A stretch of DNA of 64,000 bases. It comes from Hymenopellis radicata. Taxonomy: Eukaryota; Basidiomycota; Agaricomycetes; Agaricales; Physalacriaceae. The notes beneath the pieces were generated by a model. It was not told the origin of the DNA and made no database searches. It was given only the letters and a program-made list of their open reading frames with translations. Where the stretch lies: contig JADNRX010000233.1 in NCBI GenBank assembly GCA_015501595.1, positions 23,405 to 87,404 of the forward strand, read 5' to 3'. Shown one piece after another: positions 34,418 through 44,316 of the stretch (position 1 is its first letter; every line of letters begins with the position of its first letter). Position numbers and translations under genes: made by a program.

Positions 34418-34486
34418 GGTAAATGGCTCTGCGGGTGCTCCTAATTGACCAGGAGTCATGAGTTCAATCCTCGTTAATACCATTTT
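34418..34486 (+). other. tRNA-like module near the right end, left hAT copy
   Basis: A-box-like TGGCTCTGCGGG (34424-34435). Anticodon-like stem CTCCT/AGGAG (34438-34442 with 34451-34455, 8-nt loop). T arm ATGAG-TTCAATC-CTCGT (34458-34474) with a complete 5-bp stem. The acceptor stem is only partly paired (GGTA/TACC). It ends 221 bp before the element terminus. Confidence 0.55.
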
Positions 34487-34707
34487 GCTCAGTCAGATGC
34501 GGAGCTATGACCGACTTTGACCGACTATGACCGGTCTCAGTCTTAACCGGTCTTCTTGCGTGTGATTTGTTTAACTTGACCGGTCAGGCTATTTGACCGG
34601 TCAAGGTTAAAGGTTACTGTAAAATCAAAAATTTCCTAACCGGTCAGGTTAACAGTCAACTGAAAAGTAAGGTATTTAACCTAACTTAACTGGACTTTCG
34701 AACCCTA

Positions 34708-34892
34708 GTGGTGCCATTCTCATAGCGGCTGAAGATTTCTTCGAGTGTGTCGATGACAGACTCGAAATATTGTTCTTGCGGTAGGGATGCGTCCGGGATG
34801 TTGGGGACGGAACAGTCACCAAGGTTGATGTTTTCGGCATCGTGAGGCATTAAGTCTCTGATTCAACAGATGGAATTTGATTCGAATACAAC
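34708..34892 (-). pseudogene. Truncated coding fragment between the two hAT copies
   Basis: On the minus strand an open stretch reads MPHDAENINLGDCSVPNIPD followed by QEQYFESVIDTLEEIFSRYE, then runs into the hAT terminus. The acidic, codon-like character suggests the start of a gene exon. I do not recognise the family. Its continuation is not visible in the window. Confidence 0.3.
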
Positions 34893-35332
34893 GTGAAAAC
34901 TACTGGCGTAACCGGTAAGAGCCAGTATAAGAAACGAGTCTTTAGAAGACGTACCTGGCAGCGACGTGGTAAGAGCTGGGGTCATGCAAGATATGACTCG
35001 CATTACTGTGCGTCCCGCCAAGCGTGAGATAGTCGACCGAGTGCGTCCTCGATCAACCAGAAAATTTCATAAATGAATAACGGAGATGTGCAGTTTGTTT
35101 TGGGACCCGTTGGAAAACCGTTGGGTAACAAACCAACCACACCTTAAGGTTTCTGTAAGAAGTTAGTGATAAAGCAATGAGCCGTAGGTGGGGGAAACTC
35201 ACTCGGTTTGTTTTGGGACCCGTTGGAAAAACCGTTGGGTAACAAACCGATGACGCCTCATAGGACCCAGCCGTAGGCTTATAGGTAGAGACATCGGTAA
35301 GTGAGTCCTAAAAGAGGGAGAAGGCTGGATAC
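34893..35332 (+). other. Structured 482-bp sequence, copy 2 (continues at 42650-42691)
   Basis: It matches 22099-22538 almost base for base (CTACTGGCGTAACCGGTAAG, GGTTTGTTTTGGGACCCGTT). It is split by the right hAT copy, and its last 42 bp reappear at 42650-42691. All hairpin stems listed for copy 1 are present, including both GGTTTGTT/AACAAACC blocks. Confidence 0.75.
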
Positions 35333-35553
35333 TAGGGTTCGAAAGTCCAGTTAAGTTAGGTTAAATACCTTACTTTTCAGTTGACTGTTAACCTGACCGG
35401 TTAGGAAATTTTTGATTTTACAGTAACCTTTAACCTTGACCGGTCAAATAGCCTGACCGGTCAAGTTAAACAAATCACACGCGAGAAGACCGGTTAAGAC
35501 TGAGACCGGTCATAGTCGGTCAAAGTCGGTCATAGCTCCGCATCTGACTGAGC

Positions 35554-35622
35554 AAAATGGTATTAACGAGGATTGAACTCATGACTCCTGGTCAATTAGG
35601 AGCACCCGCAGAGCCATTTACC
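35554..35622 (-). other. tRNA-like module, right hAT copy
   Basis: Mirror image of 34418-34486, including the T arm and anticodon-like stem. It lies 221 bp inside the 35333 terminus. Confidence 0.55.
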
Positions 35623-35747
35623 GGTCAGCCATAACAGCTTGACAGTTGGTAGCAGCAATCGCTGATACTCACACCTCGAAGATACAGACATGGAAAAAAA
35701 ATAAATCGAACAAACATACAACTACGACTACAATACAGAGAACTACA

Positions 35748-37318
35748 TTAAACAATAGGAAAGTATTTCAAGCCCTCGTGCCAGCGACGCTCGCGATCTT
35801 CTATCCACTTCTCTTTCTCTTCTTCGGAAGCTGTGGCCCAGAATTCTTCATCAGTTCGCCCGCCGTTGTACACCCACCGAAACAGACCACCCGCCGAATA
35901 GTGCGTCACGGAATATCGACGCTCGCCCTTCCGAATGCGAATATTCGAGTGGATAATGAGAGCGGAAGGGAGATAGATGGTGCATCCGGCGGGGAGCTCG
36001 ATAACAAGCTTAAGATCCCACAGTACAATATGGCCACCCTTTGTATGATCAAAGGGCCCAAACGGCGTGACGGCACACCATCCGTCAGGCTTGTTCGCGA
36101 AGTCTCCATGTGGTTCGCAAACGACACGGCCGCCACAATTGACGGTCATGCAAGCAAACGGATTATTGCTAAAGTTACGACGGAGGTGTGGAAGAGCGGC
36201 GGTGAGCGTGTCGAGCGTGGAGACGTAGGCGGTATGCATGGGACGATTATGTGTTTCGAAAGTTCCTGCGAATTATCAGAACAAGAAGGGATAGGCAATG
36301 AAAAACGTACGCCCTACCCACCCCGCCAGACGAATAAAGGAGGGATCGCGCAAGAGACCACGCATGAAGTCCTTGACGGCGCCAGAAAGTGCACGATTCC
36401 CGGGGCCTAAGGAATATGAGAACAGGAATGATGAGATAAAAAGAAACACGCACCAGCTCACCACCGCCATGAGAAATACCAATCGCCGGGGCAGGGAAAC
36501 GCCCGCGCTTGTGCTCGCTCAGCTTCTTCGAAAAAGTAACCCCACGACAGCCTTTGTCAATGGCTTCAACAATTCCCTTCTCGACCGCCGTCCACTTCTC
36601 CTCGTCGCGGGGTTTTCCCGCAATCAACGCTATCATTCGCCTCTTCTGATCCACCACTGGACGACTTCCCGGCACGTAACGAATGAGGCGCATGCCATCT
36701 TGGGAGAGAACAGCATCGAGGTCATCCTTGGTGCGTGCTTTGGTGGGTGGGTCGCGGCGCTTGCCTTTCCATCCTCCTTCAGCGGCGGGGAGATCTTGGG
36801 CATCAAGGTCGACGACAATAGGATCATGGGCCTCGCGAAGACGTTTATGGCCAACGCCTTTCACCGAAGTTCCAGCATCTGTCTGCGCGCGAGTGCGAGC
36901 CTTAAGACGACGTGAATGTGAGTTACGTTGGCGATGGTTGACGGATTCGGATGCGGGTGACGCGGGAACTGGGTCTGCAGATGCGGATGAAGGAGTGGGA
37001 GTGGGCGACGGGTACGCCTGGCCTGATTGCATAGTCGCGCCCGAGGAAGATTGCGGACGATCCAGAAGAGAAGATTCCTGGCCAAACAAATGAGAATTTA
37101 TATATGATTAGAGGGAGGAGACGTACCATGGGTTTTTCGAGTTCAACATTGGATTCACAATCATCGTTGGTGCCCGCTGCCGCGATTTCCACGTAACGAA
37201 GCGAAAGAAGGGCGTCCAAGTCGACGTCTACGGCGATGGCCTCCCCAAGCTGCTGCCAGGGAGAGAATTCGCGTCCAGTACGTGTTCGGCGCACTGGGAA
37301 AGGTATGTCAGTAAACAT
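35748..37318 (-). CDS. TET/JBP-like 2-oxoglutarate/Fe(II) dioxygenase (transposon-borne)
   Basis: Four exons on the minus strand: 37318-37127, 37077-36450, 36406-36311 and 36265-35748, about 477 aa. Exon 2 uses a GTGTTT donor in this model; with the GTGCGT donor 4 nt earlier the frame would break because of a 1-nt difference at 36402-36406. Start: ATG of MFTDIPFPVRRTRTGREFSP. The N-terminal third is Ser/Pro-rich and basic. Then come GGWKGKRRDPPTKART and GISHGGGE, and a catalytic double-stranded beta-helix with H358-x-D360 (EPHGDFANKPDGW), a distal H411 (LPSALIIHSN) and R421/R422 (GERRYSVTHYSAGGLFRW). The HxD, H and R order is the Fe(II)- and 2-oxoglutarate-binding signature. The general pattern matches fungal TET/JBP proteins, which oxidise methylpyrimidines in DNA. 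In basidiomycetes these are described mainly next to KDZ transposons; here the partner is a hAT transposase. Activity is unproven. Confidence 0.75.
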
Positions 37319-37380
37319 TGTCAATGAAGCAGAGAGACGCGTCTAAAGGAGGGCGAGAATACAGATACGAGGTACGCAGA

Positions 37381-37439
37381 TGGGTATGGAGTGGGGGTCC
37401 GCGTCCCAAGGTCGAGTCTTCGGGCCCACTCCATACCCA
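37381..37439. other. Conserved-loop hairpin in the right hAT copy
   Basis: Identical twin of 32601-32659, with the 15-bp stem intact. It is upstream of the dioxygenase start at 37318. Confidence 0.6.
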
Positions 37440-37723
37440 CCAAGCGTAGGCACGCTGCGCATCCGAAGACGGCCAGATATCCGGGGTGCAAGTATCTGCC
37501 TTGGAACAAAGAAAGACTCACTGAGTAGAGCTGCTAATGAGGGCGGTCAGGCATCACGCCTCGTTCGTGGTGGTAAGAGATGAAAAAATTTAAACTTTTG
37601 ATCAGATTCACAGCGTAAAGATCATATTTGGGTACCCAGGTGTACAAATAAAAGCTCAGTAATCAAATCTACCCATTTCAGCAGCATGAATTGAATGCTG
37701 CAAAGGAAAGAATACATGAAAAT

Positions 37724-38034
37724 CTACTCTACAGCTTCAGGTGTTGCCTCTTGGTGGGAGGTAGCAACACCTTGCAAGACAATCCCAGATTCCTCTCCCA
37801 GCTCCTCCATCCCCAGAGAACGATTGTTCTGGGCAGCATTCTAAATGGAATAATGAGTCGCAGATAAATGGAAGACCAACGTTCACGAACCTTAAGTGCG
37901 CCGGACGATTGGGCTAGGCGCATTGCGGCAATAACGTTGGATTGGGTGAAGGGTTGATTGGCGAGCCTGCCTTTAAGACGAGCAAAGGCGCGTTCGACGG
38001 GCGTGTTGGTATGGGAAGTGGACGACGGCGACAT
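37724..38034 (-). CDS. Small two-exon ORF of the hAT element, right copy
   Basis: Exons 38034-37891 and 37840-37724, 86 aa, same sequence as the left copy (MSPSSTSHTNTPVERAFARL at the start). Function unknown. Its position between transposase and dioxygenase, and its retention of a 50-nt intron with GT/AG ends, are the main reasons to treat it as a possible gene. Confidence 0.4.
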
Positions 38035-38861
38035 CTGGACGTGCTGGTGGAGGTGCTGGTGGTGGTTGGTGAAGAAGGGAATGATCGAGGGACAGCCGCG
38101 CAAGGAAGATAATGATCGAGGAATGTATAGTATACATAAATATACAGGCGACAAGCACGAGTACTGTCCGGATGGACGCATACGAGTGCTTGTCTTGACG
38201 CGATTACGAGATGTTGGTTTCTGAATTTGCGGCAAATCTTGGAGTGGAGGATGAGCGTGGCACGAGAATGAATGCCAACGTACTCGCGCCGACGTTGAGC
38301 GGTTCGGTACGTTGCTGCATGAGCATTCTTGCGCCTCCGGGCACCCGCATACTTGGTGTCGGATTGACGTTCTCGGGCTCTCTTTCTGCCATGAAGAATC
38401 AGTTAAGATCAGTGGAAACAGTATCTAGCACGCACCGAGCTATACACTCCTGCCTTCCGTTGCTGCTCTCTATAATATCCCTTTTCTTCAGACACCCGCT
38501 TGAGGCTTCTCCTTTCGTCGGCGCTGTTGCTTAGCGCGCAGAGTGTTCCAAGGTCCGAGTGCGTTGCACGAATGGTGAGCGAAGTACCGGACGTCCGTCT
38601 GGCACGCTGGGAGAAGGACACGAAGCAGTAGACTGCTGGAGCGGAGATGGCAGCAAAGCAGCAAAGTCGGCACAACGATGGTGGTGGAAAGTGATCAAGT
38701 TGTTCCAGATCTGTCTTACATGATCGTGTTCATTTAAGTGTCAACACTCTTTGTTCTGCTTAGATTCTCTTACAACTCGAAGAACATTAAAAGATGAAAT
38801 TAAGGTAATAACGCGAGTAGAACTACATGAACGTCATGATAAAGTAATCAAAGAACGCGAA

Positions 38862-41800
38862 TTAATCTGATGTGAACGAAGAACTGAGGGCCTCCAACTG
38901 GGCATCAAGAAGGGCGCGCTCTTCATCCTCTTGGAGTAACGCCGCGAAAGGATCAATACTTACGACCTCATCGTTTTCTGCCTCGTTGACTTTCGCAAAG
39001 TCTGTCTTGTCCTCGCGCCATCGCGCCTTCATCAGTTGGAGCTCTTCAAACTTGACCGAGCCCAGCTTCGCGCGTAAAACAGACGCGGTTTCGCCACTGC
39101 TAGAGAACAACCGCTCACAGGAGACTGATGTCGCCTGTGCAGGGAGGATGTCGACGGCGATGCGGGCAACTGTTGGATAACGACGAGCATTTTTCTAGAT
39201 CAGGAGGTAAGAGAGAAGAATAAGAATGAGATGGGAGGACTAACCGGCCAATAGACACATAAGTCGGTTTTGGCTGTGACGGATTTCGACATGCGCTTGG
39301 TCCACGCACGCAGCTCCGACTCCCAAGACTTATAGCGATCGTTTCCGCGAGTCTTAACGAGAGCGGCGCGCGCCTTTTCAAATGCATCGTTAGGATCCTC
39401 GTCTGCATCTGAGGTTACCGCGGGTGATGAGGAACGAGTAGGAGCAGGGGAAGAAGTAGCAGGGGGTACGTCTTGATCATCGCCTTTGTCTTCTGGCTCA
39501 TCGTCGTCATCGTCATCGTCGTCCTGGTCGTAGTCGGACTCAGAGCTATCAGAGTCCAAGTTGTCGGGACCAAGATAGTCCCCAGTGAGGCGTAGAGGCC
39601 AATACTTTTCCATCTGTTTAATGGTTAATGTTGAAAACATTAGAAATCCGAATCATAACGCACAGCAGTTTCGACGACCTTTCGCGCTTCCTCTTGCCAG
39701 TTCTTGGCGTTCTTGTTACCCTTTGCGATTTCCTCCTTCTGAGCGTCCGCACCGCCCCAGTTCGTATCCGTCCAGAGAAGCTTGTAATTGGGATGTACGA
39801 CTATTCATAAAGGTGAGCGGAGGATCAGACACGAAAAGCCCACGTACACATAGCGAGAATATAAGAGGGTTTGAGATCGAACTTGCTGTAGTACTTGTCA
39901 AACTTTTCGAAGCCGGCATCGAGTGCGGAATGATATAACGTGTATTTTGGGTCGTTCCGCTTGATGGTCCAGGCTCTGAGGAGCGTTTCGTACGCAGGAA
40001 GGACACTGTAGATCGTGGGTGTCTCGCTCGACGACCAGCTCTGTTGAATACCATGCGGATCCTAAGGGAAAATTAATAAAATCAACTAAAAGAAAACACA
40101 AGAACGCACAGCAAGAATCTCGCGAATATCCACAACACGAAGCCAGGCTTTCGGTTTAAGCTTGAATGCCGTCCAAGGAATTTTCTTGACGGGCTTGCCC
40201 TTCTGTCGGATGATGGTGATGGGGCCAAAGCGCTCGTCCGCTGCAGAAATGAAACGATTGATGGCCTAAACATTAGTGAGTAAACACTTGAGTACCGGCG
40301 ACCGCAGAAGGGACTTACGCTCGAAAGTTCAATAGCGCGATCAACCATTCCATACGCGGTTCCCCAACGTGTATTTCCATGGAGGATTAAGGAAAGGGTA
40401 GGCTCCATTTTCAACTCGGTTTGAAGGCCGTGGAAGTACGCGATCCGTTGGCCAGAGGCTTGAATTTTGACACTTAACGTCCGAATGGCCGCGAGACAGT
40501 CGATGTCGCCGTGTATAAGATTATCGGGCTCGCTAGGATCCCACTCCCAAATGGCTTGTGTAGTAGCGAGGGCGGCCTGCGACGTGATCTCGGTCATGAC
40601 GGCTTCGATTCCAAGATTGAGAATATGTGCAAGACACCTAATGCAAGTTAGATATATTCACAGTGGAAAGAGAGAAGAGGACATTAGCTGGTGTTGGGCG
40701 GCATTCCAATCGCCTAGATCCAGTGCGCGGTGAAGCTTCTCGAGCGTGACGCAGAGGGGACCGTTGCTGGGCGCGTTATCCAAGGTGAGATCACCAAGCT
40801 GAAAAATTCAAACTCAGCAAAGGGAACTGGTAAACGCGTACAAACCAACAGACCTTCGAGATCTTTCGGTCAACATCGATGATACCAACTCGCTGGCAGG
40901 TACTGAAAAAGTACCTGCCCTCGTTCTCGCCACTATGGTCGCCCTCGATTGCTCGGAATCCAATGACGGCGGTGCGGATACTCCATCGCGGCATTTTCTT
41001 CTTGCGGAGCGCAATCACTGTCCAAGTTCCAGTGACGCCGAGGAATCCCGTCTTTCGCGCAAGTCTTTCGGCGGTCCACCCATCCGCGGCACAGCAGACC
41101 ACGCCAAGCGCCTCCTGTCATAAAGGTGAGTTGCATGCTTCAAATTTTAATCTGACTTACCTGGATTGATTTCTTGTCAGCTTCTAAAGCCGCGACACAT
41201 TCGTTATGGATGTATTTCATGATTTTGTGGGATGTGGGGAGTTCACGAGATCGGGTGGCTGGGCGCATGGCGACGAGTACGTTGCGGAATTTGGCGGCGT
41301 CGGCGGTGGCGAGAGACTGCCTGAAATCAGTACGTGTATAGTTTACTGCAATCCAAACTTACCTGATCCGTGCAGCAGATGAACTTCGCAATGTGCTCCT
41401 CCGCAGATTTCACTGAAAACTCCTTTGGAACCTTCGACGGCTTGAAGACACCCAACAAGGTCCCCGCGTTTGGGTCTTTCCCCGCTTTGACCACCTCCGC
41501 CTTCTTTGCCGCCACCTCCTCTGCCTTTACCATATCTGCCGGCTTCGCTTTTTGGCGGATTTCTATTCCCTTATCCTTGCAGTACTTTTCGTACACCGCG
41601 AAATGCTGCCGACAATGGACACGCAGCGATGAATTACTTCCAACCTTGAATGCGGCGCGGAGGCCTCCTTTACCCTCAACGATGGATGGGTTCGCTCTGA
41701 CGACCAGGTAAGCAAATGAAGTTGCGACCATAGAATAATACTAACTTGCAGATAGTGCAGAATCGTCCTGTTTGCGGCAAATCGTTATGAAGGCCACGGA

Positions 41801-42249
41801 AGACAACCTTCTTGACCGGTTCAAATATGCTGTTCAAGTCGTCAGCGGCTTCCCTTGTTGGCTGTATCTTGGCAATCTCGGCAACATGGCGTGCATGGAG
41901 GATCTTGCTCGGTCAGTCAAACTATCATTCTTTATTAACAGCGTCAGCTTACCGGAGCATCCTCATCTGCAGATTCCTCGTCTCCTTCATCCTCATCGAC
42001 GTCCATGGCTGACTCGGGCGACGATACGGGGTCGGGTTTCGCTGCCTTCTTTCCTCGGCGACGCTTCGCGGGTGCGGCTTCCGGTTCATCGGCTTCACTC
42101 TCATCTACCTCGGATGTCGTATTCCCTCGGTGACGTTTGCTGGAGCCCGACTTGGAGGTCGACGCCGTCGTCGACCGTGTTTGCAACGGGGGGGTCGATT
42201 TCTTGGTGGGTGCTGTCCGTTTTTTCGCAATGGTCTTCTTGTTGGCCAT
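38862..42249 (-). CDS. hAT transposase, 949 aa, apparently intact
   Basis: Twelve exons on the minus strand: 42249-41953, 41903-41746, 41696-41363, 41316-41161, 41114-40854, 40798-40683, 40637-40319, 40265-40110, 40061-39848, 39800-39664, 39613-39245 and 39194-38862. They sum to 2850 nt in one frame. The basic N-terminus (residues 1-75) suggests nuclear targeting. A BED-type zinc finger has C148-x2-C151 and H179-x3-H183. The RNase H-like core shows D326 in ADGWTA, the IEGDHSGENEGRYFFSTCQR segment, D409 in TLDNAPSN, and the hAT C-x2-H motif C442-LA-H445. The C-terminal hAT dimerisation region (about 845-910) has RYPTVARIAVDIL and CERLFSSSG. An acidic run lies near residues 730-750. I could not assign the third catalytic acid with certainty. 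Intron 6 uses a weak GTCCTC donor. Confidence 0.88.
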
Positions 42250-42691
42250 ATTGGTCCCCGTAGGTGTATGTCGTGGTTTGTATATGTGAAACGGACTGCT
42301 ACGATCATTTTTATATTACAGTCTGTTTGTATATGTTAGTTTCACCTGTACTCTCCGGTTTTTTTTGCTGTTCCTCGAGCTCGTAGTAGGTACAAAATAT
42401 ATATTCCTTTATGTGGAGAGTTGACAGTCTTGACCGGTTAAAACCGGTCTTAACTTGACCAGTTAAGACCGGTTTTAGCCAGTTAGATGCCAGTTAGGTG
42501 TTTACCTCTGGCGGATCATAGCCGGTAACCGTAACCGGTTAAGTTTGTGACCGGTTACGTTGCGATCAGTCAAATTTTCGGTCAAGTCCGGTCAAGTTAT
42601 GCACCTTAACCGGTTAAGCGTAACTTGACTTTCAAACCCTACTGGATACTCACCTCATATTGGCCTTGTGTAATCCAAGATTAAATCTGAC

Positions 42692-42790
42692 GTACTACGC
42701 CAAGGTGACATGCTACATGACCTGGAGTGCTGTTCCTTGTTGCAAGGAGCCAATGTTATATTCATCAACAATGTTATGTTTAATAAGTAG
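42692..42790 (+). pseudogene. DOT1: DOT1-like methyltransferase, C-terminal fragment
   Basis: The frame reads VLRQGDMLHDLECCSLLQGA then NVIFINNVMFNK and stops at 42788-42790. A G-D-M/F-L step followed by a hydrophobic strand ending in V-N-N-x-x-F is the motif that follows the SAM-binding part of DOT1. It fits as the continuation of the N-terminal relic at 21036-21900. It starts exactly where copy 2 of the structured 482-bp sequence ends, so the gene was interrupted there. Confidence 0.5.
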
Positions 42791-42873
42791 GATCACACCG
42801 GCATAACTCTGAATAGCAGGATTTGTACTATCCTTCTTCTATTAATGAAGGATGGAGCAAGAATTGTTTCAAT

Positions 42874-43065
42874 TAGAGTTTACAAGTCCGGTTGGTAGGA
42901 CCGGGTAGGACCGGCGGACCCAACTGGACTGCAACCAATTTTGAACCGGTTAATGAGAGACCGGTTGCCAGTCCAAACGTTTAGCTGATTTTTTCAGAAC
43001 CGGTACAAACCGGTTGCAACCGGATAATGTAACTATATATTTAATATGAATTTAGAAATTTTTAG
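42874..43065 (+). mobile_element. Diverged hAT end with ACCGGT repeats
   Basis: TAGAGTTTACAAGTCCGGTT begins a run of ACCGGT/ACCGGTT palindromes (8 or more in 170 bp), like the subterminal regions of the TAGGGTT elements. No right terminus is found. It runs into AT-rich plus GC-rich MITE-like DNA (43020-43350) that shares GCAAGTTAAACGGG-type text with 15850 and 20040. Confidence 0.45.
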
Positions 43066-43306
43066 CAAGTTAAACGGGTGCTTGCAGCGCCCAAACGAGC
43101 ATATACAATGAATATCTCGATCCGGCAACTTGGGCCGAGATCCGAGCGTATGTGTAAGCATGTGATCAGGCTCGATCTCTCTCTTTCCTCACACTACCAT
43201 CTACCGCCGTCGCTCGACTGTATGTCGGCGACGACGGCAGCGTTGCTCGACTTCAAGTCGGCGATTTCGGCACCGCGCTCAACTCTGGGTCGGCGTGGAT
43301 ATGCAA

Positions 43307-43329
43307 GGAGACGACTTTAAGTCGTCTCC
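43307..43329. other. Near-perfect 23-nt palindrome GGAGACGACTT-T-AAGTCGTCTCC
   Basis: Eleven-base arms around a single centre base. The core GACTT-N-AAGTC recurs at 43249-43263, 51157-51181 and about 51218-51232. Confidence 0.8.
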
Positions 43330-44230
43330 AGGATGTGTAAGTCCCAGACACGGTGATGTGCAGTATAGGAATACACCACAGAAATAACATAACACACAAC
43401 ACATACAAAACAACAAAACAACAAAAGGTAATATACAAATACCAACAGACTGCTGCAGTCTGAATGGACAAGTAAAAGGATCTGACCTTTAACACTTGTA
43501 ACGAAATACAACTTTAGTCAATCACTTATTGACTCAAAGAGGGTCCAAACGGAAGGGTGAAGTGTACTTCCTAAACTAACACAAAGGTAAGTTCGAGGGA
43601 GCTAGGGTGTGCAGAACTTGCAAGGTTCTGGAAGAACGGAAAGGGCTTCCGACATCTTAGCCGATGTCTTGGATCGCAGGTACACGAGTTACGGGTTTAA
43701 TCGTCTGCGCGTTGACCGTCTTGTTCCAATCCACCTTTAACTAACAGAGTATGGTTCAAGTTCGTTCTTTGAGTAAAGATCCGCGGGTGCTTGATACACA
43801 TACTAAGCTCGTCTGAACTAACGTCTAAGGATTCTGGTCTTATATGAGCCTAAAGCAGTTGCAAGCGCAGTGACTTCAAGGTTTTCTTAAGTCGACACGG
43901 AAAGGAATCTCGCTTCCGTCATTTAGACTTCGTCTAGGGACAAAGGGACTTCAACAAGGTCTTTTCGGGTCTCCTGTAGTACTTCCCCAAAGAACACCAA
44001 GTAAAACTGTTACTGGTTCAAGGGGGTCTAGTTCTTGTCTTAAACTTGTACGCAATCTTGGAAGCAAAAGTTTCTGAGTCAAAGATACACTTGTATTCGC
44101 TTTGTAGGCTGTATATGGAGGTGCAGATTAACTACTGACTATGATGTTGAACAGTCTCTTTTATACTATGTACGGCTAAAGAATGATGTAAGACTACTTA
44201 CTAAGTACGGCTGATCTTTATAGTATAACC

Positions 44231-44316
44231 GGAAGGATTTGAAATGTTTCCTGCGTGGAACCGGAAGGATTTGAAATGCTTCCTTAGTAACTGGAAGGAT
44301 TTGAAATGCTTCCAGT
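44231..44316. repeat. Three tandem hairpin units, about 31 bp
   Basis: The phrase GGAAGGATTTGAAATGCTTCC (second base of the distal arm changed in the first unit) starts at 44231, 44263 and 44293. Each unit is itself a GGAAG/CTTCC hairpin. Confidence 0.85.

Larger units (their letters stand above)
27398..34707 (+). mobile_element. hAT transposon, left copy (7310 bp), no matching TSD
   Basis: Left end TAGGGTTTGAAAGTCAAG; right end GACTTTCGAACCCTA. Subterminal regions are packed with ACCGGT palindromes. It is the inverted twin of 35333-42641. I see three 1-nt length differences (near 29617, 33066 and 33634) and a few substitutions (for example 31208, 32891, 34558). Flanks CTCTCGGC (27390-27397) and GTGGTGCC (34708-34715) do not match, so its ends no longer represent one clean insertion. 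It carries transposase, a small ORF and a TET/JBP-like gene in the same orientation. Confidence 0.92.
35333..42641 (-). mobile_element. hAT transposon, right copy (7309 bp), TSD CTGGATAC
   Basis: Ends TAGGGTTCGAAAGTCCAG and CTTGACTTTCAAACCCTA. Perfect 8-bp duplications CTGGATAC lie at 35325-35332 and 42642-42649, as expected for hAT transposition. The surrounding DNA (AGAAGGCTGGATAC / CTGGATACTCACC) equals the paralogous empty site AGAAGGCTGAATACTCACC at 22525-22543. It carries apparently intact transposase and TET/JBP-like genes, so it is a candidate autonomous, recently active element. Confidence 0.95.

Noticed and set aside
34418..34486. Functional tRNA gene
   Set aside because: The acceptor stem is incomplete and the anticodon loop has 8 nt; at best a tRNA-derived sequence.
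27398..42641. Assembly palindrome artefact (fold-back chimeric read)
   Set aside because: The mirror axis falls in 625 bp of non-palindromic DNA, both arms stop exactly at transposon termini, the right arm has a TSD with an empty paralogous site, and the arms differ at several bases. Raw reads would still be worth checking.
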